DNA of 64,000 nucleotides from Qipengyuania xiamenensis. Its GTDB lineage: Bacteria > Pseudomonadota > Alphaproteobacteria > Sphingomonadales > Sphingomonadaceae. Positions within the stretch are counted from its first letter, which is position 1. Each line of letters opens with the position of its first letter. Made by a program: the position numbers and the translations under genes. The notes beneath the pieces were generated by a model. That model did not search any database and was not told the origin of the DNA. It saw nothing but the letters and a program-made list of their open reading frames with translations. Below are positions 9,389 to 16,349 of this stretch, piece by piece. The stretch is taken from assembly GCF_019711495.1 (NCBI RefSeq), contig NZ_JAIGNM010000001.1, positions 744,001 to 808,000 of the forward strand. The letters run 5' to 3'.

Positions 9389-9868
9389 TTATTTGATTGC
9401 GAATTCAGCCTCAGAGCAATGTCCGTCAAAATTCAGCTTCGCCTCCCCTATAGGCAAAACCAACTGAGCCATTCCTGCAATGTTGTCATAAAACAGAGCG
9501 GGATTTGAATCCTGCGAATCTAGGCGCTCGCTGACGCCAGCCGATGCGTAGGTTGAGTTGAATTCCTCCAACGGTATTAGAGCATCCTGCCAGCGGCCTA
9601 CACTGCCATCTTCTTCAAAGTAGGTCAGAGAAAAAGAGAACCTTTGTTTCTGGTCAGCCCAGAACACAAAGTCATCGAATTGCTCGAAACGTAAGCCAAG
9701 GCGCGCGACCAATGGCTCTGAGATCGAACCATTATCGACCCGCTTTACGGTGCCGTCACAGCGCACTTCGGCAATGTCGATGCCCGTTCTCGCAATCAGG
9801 AGCAGCGCCAAAAAACCGAAAACCAAAAGGCCGAAAACGGAGCAACCGACTTTCGTAATTCTAGTCAT
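9389..9868 (-). CDS. Hypothetical membrane-anchored protein
   Basis: About 159 residues. A single N-terminal membrane segment (GCSVFGLLVFGFLALLLIA) is followed by a soluble, probably periplasmic, domain with two cysteines (VRCDGT and GHCSEA) that begin and end the domain, suggesting one disulphide closing it. I see no known family. ATG at 9868 follows a GGGGGTGAAG ribosome-like run; GTG at 9874, which overlaps the stop of the preceding gene as GTGA, is an equally possible start. The close coupling to the zinc-ribbon-like gene before it supports one transcript. Confidence 0.55.
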   Translation of the reverse strand: MTRITKVGCSVFGLLVFGFLALLLIARTGIDIAEVRCDGTVKRVDNGSISEPLVARLGLRFEQFDDFVFWADQKQRFSFSLTYFEEDGSVGRWQDALIPLEEFNSTYASAGVSERLDSQDSNPALFYDNIAGMAQLVLPIGEAKLNFDGHCSEAEFAIK

Positions 9869-9870
9869 CT

Positions 9871-10107
9871 TCACCCCCACACTTCCGGTCCATAACTAGC
9901 CGCAGTAGTAAAGCAGCGACCTCCGCAATTTGAACACTTTAGCCGTTCGTCCAGCCGGTCAAGAGACAGCGAACCGCCAGCGGTGGAAAGGCGTTGGATG
10001 AGTAGGTGTGGGTCGAGCCGCGCGTCGTGTCCGCAATCGCACGATAGCCGCAGCCAATAGCCGTTGCGGACTAGATCGGTGAGCGTTCGGATTCGTTGCG
10101 TTCCCAT
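9871..10107 (-). CDS. Small zinc-ribbon-like protein
   Basis: A 78-residue cytoplasmic protein with two cysteine pairs: LSCDCGHDARL near residue 23 and LKCSNCGGRCF near residue 57. The spacing of about 33 residues between the pairs fits a four-cysteine zinc ribbon. Arginine and aspartate are abundant (TLTDLVRNGYWLRL), which often goes with nucleic-acid binding. It is the first gene of the five-gene cluster at the left of the mobile region, with its ATG at 10107. I recognise the ribbon pattern, not a named family, so a role as a regulator or adaptor for the envelope genes behind it is only a guess. Confidence 0.55.
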   Translation of the reverse strand: MGTQRIRTLTDLVRNGYWLRLSCDCGHDARLDPHLLIQRLSTAGGSLSLDRLDERLKCSNCGGRCFTTAASYGPEVWG

Positions 10108-10436
10108 ATGTGCCGCGGATGGAACACATATGGAACAAGCGTCAAGACTTCGAGAATCTCGGAATTGCTGTAGATAAGTTTGCTGCCAGCGAACCCGAAA
10201 ATTTGCCTTACGGAAATCGTATCGGCAGAAAAGGCTCGGAACGGTGAGCGGCGCGCGCTTCCTTTTGGAAGGGAAGCTGGGACATCAACCTAGCGCTCAC
10301 CGTTCCCTACCTTCACTATGGACGCGAAGATGTTGCCTGCCAGTATTTTGGCCAGTGTCCCGCCACACTTCAAGGTAGCGGCGGTCGATTGAGTGGGGAT
10401 AAGTTGCGGGTAAATTTTCGCCCAACCAGGTGGCTC
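10108..10436. other. Gene-free stretch with a structured inverted repeat
   Basis: No credible reading frame. GGAACGGTGAGCG (10238-10250) is matched by its exact reverse complement at 10294-10306, with a smaller CTTCC-TTTT-GGAAG hairpin inside. It may be a structured RNA, an origin-like site or a protein-binding palindrome; no T-run follows, so it is not a simple terminator. Confidence 0.5.
10238..10306. repeat. 13-bp inverted repeat with inner hairpin
   Basis: GGAACGGTGAGCG and its exact reverse complement 43 bases apart, with CTTCC-TTTT-GGAAG inside. It could fold as one long stem with an extra hairpin. No protein frame crosses it. Confidence 0.6.
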
Positions 10437-11027
10437 TCAGCACCAAGGCTCGCGGCGACCCGTCCACGTTCGGGCTAGGCCTTCGCTCACCAGCATATCG
10501 CCGATGGACTGGCCCTTGCGGGTGATGACGCGCAGCTGGCGACCAAAGCGGTCGGTGTCACGGTCGCCGATGCCTTCGACGGAAAATGGACCTTCGTTGA
10601 GTAGATCGCGAAAGCGATATGTCGCTCGCATCCCAAGGTCATATTCGTAGTCGCACTGCGGACTGCTGACTTCAGGCGTATCAATGTCGGCCACTCGTAT
10701 CTTTTTGCCGTTGAGCCAGAGAGTGTCCCCGTCCACCACGCAATTGAAACGGCGGCTATCCTCGCACAACTGGAGGTAGGGCTGCTCTGGGTCGCTGTTG
10801 AATAAGTCCGATGTCGCTTCAGCCGCAGCAGCTTCCTCGGCTGTTCCGTGGCCCATCAAGGTGATCGGTTCCGCTTCGGTGGCGAGCGCAGCACTGTCGG
10901 TTTCGATTACGCTCCACAAGAATGCCGCGCCGATGCCGAGGGCGACCGCGCCACCAAGGACCAGCGGGGCGCTGAGATCGCGCTTTGGCTTGCCGAATTT
11001 CACAACTTTGGGCCGCTTGGTCTTCAT
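10437..11027 (-). CDS. Membrane-anchored thermonuclease (SNase)-like protein
   Basis: A 196-residue protein. One hydrophobic segment (about 20-42, PLVLGGAVALGIGAAFLW) anchors it, with a basic cytoplasmic tail before it (KTKRPKVVKFGKPKR). The soluble part has the staphylococcal nuclease core: VDGDTLWLNGKKIRVADIDTPE with the Ca-binding Asp residues, then the RATYRFRDLL helix, and DRFGRQL with an active-site Arg. Length is typical for bacterial SNase-like proteins. The anchor suggests action in the periplasm on DNA or RNA entering the cell or released outside. It stands alone, between gene-free stretches, with ATG at 11027. Confidence 0.82.
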   Translation of the reverse strand: MKTKRPKVVKFGKPKRDLSAPLVLGGAVALGIGAAFLWSVIETDSAALATEAEPITLMGHGTAEEAAAAEATSDLFNSDPEQPYLQLCEDSRRFNCVVDGDTLWLNGKKIRVADIDTPEVSSPQCDYEYDLGMRATYRFRDLLNEGPFSVEGIGDRDTDRFGRQLRVITRKGQSIGDMLVSEGLARTWTGRREPWC

Positions 11028-11302
11028 TCTCGTATTGCTCGCCTCTTTAGAAAGGTAAGCGCTTATGGTCAGTTAGTAGTGAAGAAGAAGTCAAGGCACT
11101 CAGCTCCTTGAGCGGCCTGTAACAATTGATCAAAGGGTTTTCGCGACGGGCGCACCTCGATCTGACCACAGAAAATTCAGATGTCGATTCAACGCCCGTC
11201 GCAACCATTATACTGGTGTCCAGGCATTCGGATACGGATGTGGCTTTGACGCGGATCCATCGCGCAGATCAAACAACTGTAAAATTCCTGGGAGAAACTT
11301 AT

Positions 11303-11389
11303 TTCCGTAATGGGGGCGTTAGCAGCCCGTCTGCTCCTGACACACTGATAGCTCGGCAAATTGGTCACGAAATGGGTGGGAAGCGGACA
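11303..11389 (+). repeat. Dispersed ~88-bp repeat, copy 0 (diverged)
   Basis: A diverged member of the repeat family: it keeps GGGCGTTAGCAG, ATAGCTCGGCAAATT and ATGGGTGGGAAGCGGACA. It ends two bases before the stop codon of the minus-strand gene at 11392. The gene-free stretch 11028-11302 to its left shows nothing else to me. Confidence 0.6.
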
Positions 11390-11391
11390 TT

Positions 11392-11730
11392 CTATTGGGG
11401 TGTATCAGGGTTGGGTTCCAAAATGGTCCACGTGTGTTCCGAGCCAGCAAATATTGTAGGCGCTTCGATCCCTCTCGCATTCGCTTCAGAGAATATGCAG
11501 TCAGCATAAGGTCGCGCTTGTTCAGGCTCGATGACAAAGTCCACCACGAAGGTCGATGGCCCGTCGAATGGCCTTTCCCGAACAGAAGCGAATTGCGTAG
11601 CTTCGCATTCGTTCACCAGTGCACCGAGATCCTGCTCGTATGTCGGTGCCGAACAGGCAACGGCTGGCAAGCAGACGATAAGAATGAATCCTCTCCAATC
11701 GAGACTACCGGACTGACACTGGCTTAGCAT
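11392..11730 (-). CDS. Hypothetical small lipoprotein
   Basis: Up to 112 residues. A lipoprotein signal is clear in FILIVCLPAVACSAP, with the lipidated Cys about 26 residues from the ATG; the mature part is about 85 residues with cysteines in NECEAT and DCIFSE and a C-terminal TWTILEP. No family is recognised. The start is uncertain: no good ribosome site precedes the ATG at 11730, and the eight residues before the hydrophobic core look too long. Its stop codon lies directly beside a copy of the dispersed repeat. Confidence 0.5.
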   Translation of the reverse strand: MLSQCQSGSLDWRGFILIVCLPAVACSAPTYEQDLGALVNECEATQFASVRERPFDGPSTFVVDFVIEPEQARPYADCIFSEANARGIEAPTIFAGSEHTWTILEPNPDTPQ

Positions 11731-11756
11731 CCAGCGGGGCTAAGCCATCCAGCAAA

Positions 11757-11844
11757 TGTCCGCAATCGGGTCGTTAGCGGAGTGACCGCTCTTGGACCAT
11801 CGCTAGCTCGATGAAACTGTCGCCAGATGGGTGGAAAGCGGACA
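11757..11844 (+). repeat. Dispersed ~88-bp repeat, copy 1
   Basis: Near-consensus copy: starts TGTCCGCAATCGGGTCGTT and ends GGGTGGAAAGCGGACA. The ends are inverted (TGTCCGC/GCGGACA). The last part overlaps the beginning of the 185-bp duplicated sequence. Confidence 0.75.
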
Positions 11845-12012
11845 ACGCGGCCGACTAAAAAAATGCCCCGCCAATGCTGGCAGGGCATTCCGGTTTGCGA
11901 ACCGAAGGGCTCCACTGGAGTTACGGACCTCGGGGGCGTGTGAGGACCAAGAATCTAGATGCAGCCGCAGATGCCATAAGCGGCAGGCCAGCATCTTGTC
12001 TAGAAATTGTAT
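11828..12012 (-). repeat. 185-bp duplicated sequence, copy A (candidate structured RNA)
   Basis: Matches 14700-14884 over the same length with about six differences (roughly 97%). Read on the minus strand it holds a GCCGC...GCGGC hairpin, a CGGTT-CG-CAAACCG hairpin and then an intrinsic terminator. It lies 78 bp after the stop of a response-regulator gene. It may be an independent small RNA or a 3' UTR element; no strong promoter is seen apart from a TACAAT-like -10. Confidence 0.6.
11857..11888 (-). terminator. Intrinsic terminator in copy A
   Basis: On the minus strand, ATGCCCTGCC pairs with GGCGGGGCAT (one wobble) around a short loop and is followed by seven T. It would end the transcript coming from the response-regulator gene or a small RNA. 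Confidence 0.75.
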
Positions 12013-12089
12013 GCAAACGCCATCGCTGACCGCCAGCGATCGGCGCTTCACTCGATGAGCGGATCAGTCACGAACTGGATGAATGGCTG

Positions 12090-12479
12090 TTATTGTTCAG
12101 GACCTTTCATGCCTGCCCGAACCGCTGCTAGTAGATCTCCATCGGCGACTGGTTTCGCCAGCATCACGCTTCGATCGATATTGGCTTCGCTCCAATCAGC
12201 AGAGCTGTCTGCTGAAACAAAGACTAAAGGTAGGTCGTCGCGTTGAGACCGCGCGTGGCGGGCCACATCCCAGCCGTCCGGTCCCTTACCAAGCCTGATG
12301 TCCGTGAGCAGAACCTCGATCCTACTCGCATGGCTGTCGATCAATGCCATCGCTGCGGATGCATCAGACGCGCCAAGCACCTCAAAGCCGGCTTCCTCAA
12401 ACAAGTCGACCAACGCGAGGCGGATCAGCGCCTCGTCTTCAACGACTAGAATGGTAGGGTTTGCGCTCAAAGAAATCAT
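12090..12479 (-). CDS. Single-domain response regulator (CheY-like receiver)
   Basis: A 129-residue stand-alone receiver domain. The acidic pair is VVEDEALIR (Glu14, Asp15), the phospho-acceptor is Asp60 in LLTDIRLG, the switch residue is in VFVSAD, and the conserved lysine is in MLAKPVADGD. No output domain follows. It is of the type common in sphingomonads that work in phosphorelays with HWE/HisKA2 kinases, but no kinase lies nearby, so its partner is elsewhere on the chromosome. Its transcript would run into the 185-bp sequence and its terminator. Confidence 0.85.
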   Translation of the reverse strand: MISLSANPTILVVEDEALIRLALVDLFEEAGFEVLGASDASAAMALIDSHASRIEVLLTDIRLGKGPDGWDVARHARSQRDDLPLVFVSADSSADWSEANIDRSVMLAKPVADGDLLAAVRAGMKGPEQ

Positions 12480-12620
12480 ACTCGCTAGTGCGACCCGCGA
12501 GTTTCTATAAGTTTCTCTCAGGCTGCTTCGTTCCCGCTTTCCTTGGATTGGTCAAAGGTGTTGCAGTTTGGTACGCACGAGCAATTACGATCTATCTCCT
12601 TCGGTACAGAAAGACGCGGT

Positions 12621-12881
12621 ATGAAAAAGGGCCTGGATGATCTGGCTGCACGTGCACGCGATGTCGCAGAAAAGGCAATCGCGGCGAAGGACGGCAAGCC
12701 AACGAGCCACGATGCTTTGCACAAAGCAATGATGGCCTACCGCGCCGCGGCGGTGAAATACATCGCGCATCCCTCGGTTGGCGACTTCGTTCGAGCCGAT
12801 GCTGCAAGATACGAAGGCGAAACCCGCGATGCTGTCGAGAAGATCGCCTCTCTGATCGATCAACTGAACGACTTAAACTGA
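12621..12881 (+). CDS. Hypothetical small helical protein
   Basis: About 86 residues from the ATG at 12621; a TTG 78 bases upstream is in frame but reads through sequence with no coding look. The product is basic at the start (MKKGLDDLAARARDVAEKA) and largely alpha-helical, with no membrane segment and no motif I know. It stands alone on the plus strand between the response regulator and a dispersed repeat. Codon use fits a real gene but the evidence is modest. Confidence 0.4.
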   Translation: MKKGLDDLAARARDVAEKAIAAKDGKPTSHDALHKAMMAYRAAAVKYIAHPSVGDFVRADAARYEGETRDAVEKIASLIDQLNDLN

Positions 12882-12986
12882 CTGATTGTCGGAAGGGTGC
12901 CGGAGGCCCGATTGGACGGGGGTCGCAATAAGCCTCCGGCTGATGCTTATATGAGGGCATCTCTTCGGTAACTGGTGGAGTCTGTA

Positions 12987-13077
12987 TCCGTTCCGAAAAC
13001 GGGGCGTTAGCGGCTGGTCCGCTCCTGGCACATCGCTAGTTCGGCAATTTGGGCGCGAACTGGATGGAAAGCGGTCC
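12987..13077 (+). repeat. Dispersed ~88-bp repeat, copy 2
   Basis: Diverged copy holding GGGGCGTTAGCGGCTGGTCC, CATCGCTAGTTCGGCAA and CTGGATGGAAAGCGGTCC. It lies directly before the CDF transporter gene, so it may carry or disturb its promoter. Confidence 0.65.
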
Positions 13078-13116
13078 TTGGTTGGACTCGAAGACGAATG
13101 GCATTATCGGCGCCAC

Positions 13117-13716
13117 ATGGCAGATTGCGGATGCGGCCCTACTGAAATCGAGACGAAAGCCCAGCAGCGGGCTCTATGGCTGGCGCTTGTCCTGAATGCC
13201 GTAATGTTCTTCGTGGAAGTTGCTTCTGGGCTCTACGCGGATTCGACCAGCCTTGTAGCGGACGGTCTGGATATGCTCACGGATGCGTCGGTCTATGCGG
13301 TCGCTTTGATGGCCATAGGACGAAGCAATGCCTTTAAGGCCCGCGCCGCAACTTTGAGCGGAGCTTTGCTACTGATTGTAGGCATAGGGGTCGTTTTCGA
13401 AGCCGTAAGGCGCGTCTTCGTTGGAGCAGAACCTGTCGGTGTCTTGATGATTATAGTCGCCCTAGTGGCACTCGCCGTGAACACCTACGTGCTCAGACTA
13501 CTGCAAAGGCAGCGCAGCGACGAAGTCCACATGCGCGCGGCTTGGATTTTCACTCGTGCCGACGTGGTCGCCAATGTTGCAGTGATTGTGTCGGGTGCGT
13601 CGGTCTTACTTACCGGCGTGATCTACTTTGATCTTCTGGTCGGTGCAGCCATTGGCCTCTTTGTCATGAGGGAAGCAATGGAAATACTGCGGGAAGCAAG
13701 ACAAGCTGACCGTTAG
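13117..13716 (+). CDS. CDF-family cation transporter
   Basis: About 199 residues with five to six membrane segments, of the short cation diffusion facilitator type without a C-terminal cytoplasmic domain. MADCGCG at the start offers two metal-binding cysteines. TM2 carries VADGLDMLTD, the expected acidic pair. In TM5 the usual HxxxD reads FTRAD, so the histidine is replaced, as in other members of this short subgroup that I recall. Expected role: export of a divalent metal across the inner membrane in exchange for protons. ATG at 13117 is preferred over a TTG at 13078 that lies inside the repeat. Confidence 0.8.
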   Translation: MADCGCGPTEIETKAQQRALWLALVLNAVMFFVEVASGLYADSTSLVADGLDMLTDASVYAVALMAIGRSNAFKARAATLSGALLLIVGIGVVFEAVRRVFVGAEPVGVLMIIVALVALAVNTYVLRLLQRQRSDEVHMRAAWIFTRADVVANVAVIVSGASVLLTGVIYFDLLVGAAIGLFVMREAMEILREARQADR

Positions 13717-13730
13717 GGCAGCTAACTTAA

Positions 13731-13818
13731 CGTCCGCAATCGGGTCGTTACCCGCCCGTCTGCTCTTGGCACGGCGCTAGCTCGGTGAAGCTGTCACGAG
13801 TTGGGTGGTCAGCGGACA
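13731..13818 (+). repeat. Dispersed ~88-bp repeat, copy 3
   Basis: CGTCCGCAATCGGGTCGTTA at the start and GGTGGTCAGCGGACA at the end. It supplies the last three codons and the stop of the minus-strand gene 13809-14186. Confidence 0.7.
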
Positions 13819-14186
13819 CCGAGGTGATCTGCGAGACTAGCCACAGCGCTCCCAAAACTCTCTCTGAAAAAATGGGCGATCTCGCCGACCTCTATTGCCT
13901 CGGCGTCTGATCCAGGCTCGAAGCGGGCACGATCTACATCACGACCGACCTTCACTTGGCTGCCACCCAAAACGTGATCTGACTGGCTTTCGATACCCAG
14001 AAAGCTAATCACAGCATCATCGGTCGATTCACCGCCTCCCACGATCCATAGGTCCAAGATTTTGCGGCAGGCTAAGATCAACTCAGCTGGTTGAAGCTCC
14101 TCACCTGCAATACGTCGCTGCAAATTGCCGACTACATCCTGCAGCTCAGCGCAGGCCGCATCACGTTGGGGCTTATTGATCGACAT
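13809..14186 (-). CDS. Hypothetical protein
   Basis: A 125-residue soluble protein with no signal or membrane segment. The first half looks helical (QRDAACAELQDVVGNLQRRI), followed by LACRKILDLWIVGGGESTDD. I recognise no family. Its final codons and TGA lie inside a copy of the dispersed repeat, so the repeat insertion may have truncated or redefined the C-terminus. It stands between the CDF transporter gene and a small membrane protein gene, with repeats on both sides, a pattern like separate cassettes. Confidence 0.5.
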   Translation of the reverse strand: MSINKPQRDAACAELQDVVGNLQRRIAGEELQPAELILACRKILDLWIVGGGESTDDAVISFLGIESQSDHVLGGSQVKVGRDVDRARFEPGSDAEAIEVGEIAHFFRESFGSAVASLADHLGVR

Positions 14187-14212
14187 GACCGGGAGATTAG
14201 CCGCAGAACTAA

Positions 14213-14300
14213 GGTCTGCAACCGGGTCGTTAGCGGCTGGTCCGCTTTTGGCGCATCGCTATCTCGGCAAGTAGGTCGCGAATTGGGTGGAAAGCAGACT
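14213..14300 (+). repeat. Dispersed ~88-bp repeat, copy 4
   Basis: GTCTGCAACCGGGTCGTTAG to AATTGGGTGGAAAGCAGACT. Both ends have changed together (GTCTGC/GCAGAC), so the inverted ends remain paired: a compensatory change that points to a selected secondary structure or a recombination end. Confidence 0.7.
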
Positions 14301-14346
14301 CCTCGAGAATAGCGGGGGCGAAGACTATGAGTTGCTAATGGCTTGA

Positions 14347-14574
14347 TCAGCCATGGTGGTGAATTCCATGCTTTTTCTTGTATCGCCACTGGTAGATACC
14401 CAGCCCGATCATAGAGAGGGCCGAGAGTTGAAAAGCGACGAAGGCTCCGAGATACAGGGTTGGGTTGCTGGTCTCATCGAGAAAGTAAACCACCGCGAAC
14501 GTAGCCAGGAATAGGAGAGCCGAAACCCGCCCCCAGAACATGATCTTATGATATTTTTCGAGCTCTGGTGTCAC
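14347..14574 (-). CDS. Small two-TM protein
   Basis: A 75-residue protein with two hydrophobic segments (about 16-31, VSALLFLATFAVVYFL, and 41-61, LGAFVAFQLSALSMIGLGIY) and a basic, histidine-rich tail (RYKKKHGIHHHG) that may bind metal and should face the cytoplasm. The start is a GTG at 14574; AGAG precedes it. No family is recognised. A repeat copy lies 46 bp beyond its stop, as for several other genes in this part of the element. Confidence 0.5.
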   Translation of the reverse strand: MTPELEKYHKIMFWGRVSALLFLATFAVVYFLDETSNPTLYLGAFVAFQLSALSMIGLGIYQWRYKKKHGIHHHG

Positions 14575-14627
14575 CGATCATCTCTTGTCTAAACGTTTGA
14601 TGACGCTGAAAATTGCAGGAATGGGTG

Positions 14628-14716
14628 GTTTCCGCAATCGGGTCGTTCTCAGCCGGGGCGCTTTTGGCACATGCCTATTTCGGAAAATCAGTCACGCACT
14701 GGGTGGAAAGCGGACA
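14628..14716 (+). repeat. Dispersed ~88-bp repeat, copy 5
   Basis: Contains TTTCCGCAATCGGGTCGTT and CACTGGGTGGAAAGCGGACA and continues directly into the second 185-bp sequence, as copy 1 does into the first. Confidence 0.7.
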
Positions 14717-14884
14717 ACGCGGCCGACTAAAAAAATGCCCCGCCATTGCTGGCAGGGCATTCCGGTTTGCGAACCGAAGGGCTCCACTGGAGTTACGGAC
14801 CTCGGGGGCGTGTGAGGACCAAGAATCTCTATGCAGCCGCAGACGCCATAAGCGGCAGACCTGCATCTTGTCTAGAAATTGTAT
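14700..14884 (-). repeat. 185-bp duplicated sequence, copy B (candidate structured RNA)
   Basis: Second copy of the sequence at 11828-12012, same length. It lies 110 bp beyond the stop of the anti-sigma gene, again 3' of a regulatory gene on the minus strand, and ends in the same terminator. The rest of the gene-free stretch 14575-14994 holds repeats only. Confidence 0.6.
14729..14760 (-). terminator. Intrinsic terminator in copy B
   Basis: Same hairpin as at 11857-11888 with the loop altered by one base and the T-run kept. It would end the sigma/anti-sigma transcript. Confidence 0.75.
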
Positions 14885-14913
14885 AAAACCGCCATTCAGG
14901 ACGGCGCTCAATT

Positions 14914-14973
14914 GATCCGCTTTTGGCGCCCCGTTCACTCCGTGAAAGCGTCGTCAAAGGGGGGAAGCGGACA
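14914..14973 (+). repeat. Dispersed repeat, partial copy 6
   Basis: Only the inner and right parts remain: GATCCGCTTTTGGCGCC and GGGGGGAAGCGGACACC. It ends 22 bp from the stop of the anti-sigma gene. Confidence 0.5.
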
Positions 14974-14994
14974 CCTTGAAGCTCGATGGGGAGC

Positions 14995-15738
14995 TCAATC
15001 CGACAACCAGCCCCCGGAGATAGTCGCAGCTTCCTCTTCCGAACTGAAAGCGTCCCCATTCATCACTTGATCTACATAGGCATTGATGAGTGCGAGGTCG
15101 GATGCCGACGCGGTCTGGTAGCCCTGCGTATCACGGGTGGTTTCCGAGCGCAGAGCGAAGTCGACGCGCCAGGCATCCGCCTCGCGGCAGGCCACCGTAT
15201 TAATGGTCCTGCCATCTCCGGTGATTTGTGCCTCGCGGCAGGGCTCACCACCTCTGTTCGTGAAGCTCAGAACGGGCCGCAATTCCGCACCGTTCTCACC
15301 AATTTCAATCCTCCCGTTACTCGGTGTCGCGTCGAAGGCGGCAAACAGTGGATCGCCCGCATAGATGCGCGATGCCAGATAGGGAGAATACGGAGTTGGT
15401 GCGGCATCGCCGCCGGTCGCCAGGAATTGCGAGCCAACCCCCAAACCTACCACCAGCGCCAGCGAAGCAGCGAGTGCGGTGGGCCAGTATGTTGAAATAC
15501 GCTGCGTGGAAAAAATCGCCCCAGTGCCGTCCAACATCGAAAGAACGGATGCCGGCACCGGTCTGTTTTCGATAACCGAAGCGGCGTGGCGAACTGTTTC
15601 GTTGGCCTGTTCGAATTCCTCCAGCCGCGCCCGAAGGGCCGGATCATTATTTAGCGCAGTTCCTATCTCGGCGGCTTGCGACGCGCCGAGTTCGCCGTCG
15701 ATATATGCCGAGAGCATTTCGTCCGTGATCTTTGTCAT
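14995..15738 (-). CDS. Anti-sigma factor, membrane-spanning
   Basis: A 247-residue protein whose first 60 residues have the look of an anti-sigma domain (DEMLSAYIDGELGASQAAEI), without the zinc HxxxCxxC motif. One membrane segment at about 84-105 (YWPTALAASLALVVGLGVGSQ) leads to a periplasmic domain of about 140 residues with two cysteines (EPCREAQ and VACREAD) that could form a disulphide. The ATG overlaps the sigma stop by four bases, so sigma and anti-sigma are made together. Expected role: hold the sigma factor at the inner membrane until a periplasmic signal releases it. Confidence 0.82.
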   Translation of the reverse strand: MTKITDEMLSAYIDGELGASQAAEIGTALNNDPALRARLEEFEQANETVRHAASVIENRPVPASVLSMLDGTGAIFSTQRISTYWPTALAASLALVVGLGVGSQFLATGGDAAPTPYSPYLASRIYAGDPLFAAFDATPSNGRIEIGENGAELRPVLSFTNRGGEPCREAQITGDGRTINTVACREADAWRVDFALRSETTRDTQGYQTASASDLALINAYVDQVMNGDAFSSEEEAATISGGWLSD

Positions 15739-16283
15739 CTCTTGCTCCTGTCGAACTGCACGACATTGTTCGTTTCGCTTTCTTGGTGACTTCCGGGGCC
15801 GGTCGCCTCATATTCAACCAGCGCCTTCCTTGCGCGGGCGAGCCGGCTCATTACCGTGCCAACCGGAACACCGATCAGGTCGGCCGCTTCCCGGTACTTC
15901 ATGCCCTCGACCGTTACGAGCATAAGGACTTCCCGGAACTCTTGCGGGAGCCTCGCGATCGCCGCTTCCGCATCGACCAACGCCATGCGCCCTTCCATCT
16001 CTCCGTCGACAGCGACGGCGTCGGGCATATCATCGATATTACCTGCAGCGCGCACTCGGCGAGACCGAACCTCGTCGACCCACCGGTTGCGACAGACCCT
16101 CAGGGCCCAGCGCAGGGTATCTGCATCCACCGGAGCTCCCCGCGTAAGAAGACGCTCCACCGTATCGTGCAGGAGGTCGTCCGCATCATAAGCATTGCCC
16201 GTCAGCGAATGGCAATAACGTCGAAGCGGCGTCAGCAACGCAGCAAGCTCAGCCTGGAGCCGGGGTGACGCTTTACCCTGCAT
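15735..16283 (-). CDS. ECF RNA polymerase sigma factor
   Basis: A 182-residue sigma-70 family factor of the ECF type: region 2 is in AYDADDLLHDTVERLL and the WALRVCRNRWVDEVRSRR helix; region 4 is in LPQEFREVLMLVTVEG and the helix-turn-helix YREAADLIGVPVGTVMSRLARA. It directs RNA polymerase to promoters with a GGAAT-type -35. A GGGAATAA/CGTC promoter stands directly before its own ATG, so it is probably autoregulated. The CGTC is only eight bases from the start codon, which would give a leaderless or nearly leaderless message. Confidence 0.9.
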   Translation of the reverse strand: MQGKASPRLQAELAALLTPLRRYCHSLTGNAYDADDLLHDTVERLLTRGAPVDADTLRWALRVCRNRWVDEVRSRRVRAAGNIDDMPDAVAVDGEMEGRMALVDAEAAIARLPQEFREVLMLVTVEGMKYREAADLIGVPVGTVMSRLARARKALVEYEATGPGSHQESETNNVVQFDRSKR

Positions 16284-16291
16284 ATTTTGGA

Positions 16292-16318
16292 GACGTGCCG
16301 ATGGACTTGTTTATTCCC
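16292..16318 (-). promoter_or_regulatory. Putative ECF-type promoter P1
   Basis: On the minus strand GGGAATAA (16318-16311), a 15-nt spacer, then CGTC (16295-16292). The same two elements with the same spacer occur before the gene at 19693. It would make the sigma/anti-sigma operon self-activating. Confidence 0.65.
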
Positions 16319-16349
16319 AAGCTCGCAAAAAAAAGTGCTCCAAGAACGC

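Noticed and set aside
11126-11509. Plus-strand frame of 127 codons
   Set aside because: It runs through a copy of the dispersed repeat and over the lipoprotein gene on the other strand, and has no recognisable domain.
11803-12051. Minus-strand frame in the 185-bp sequence, with a similar one at 14675-14938
   Set aside because: The translations reflect the duplicated non-coding sequence and its terminator; there is no codon bias and no ribosome site.
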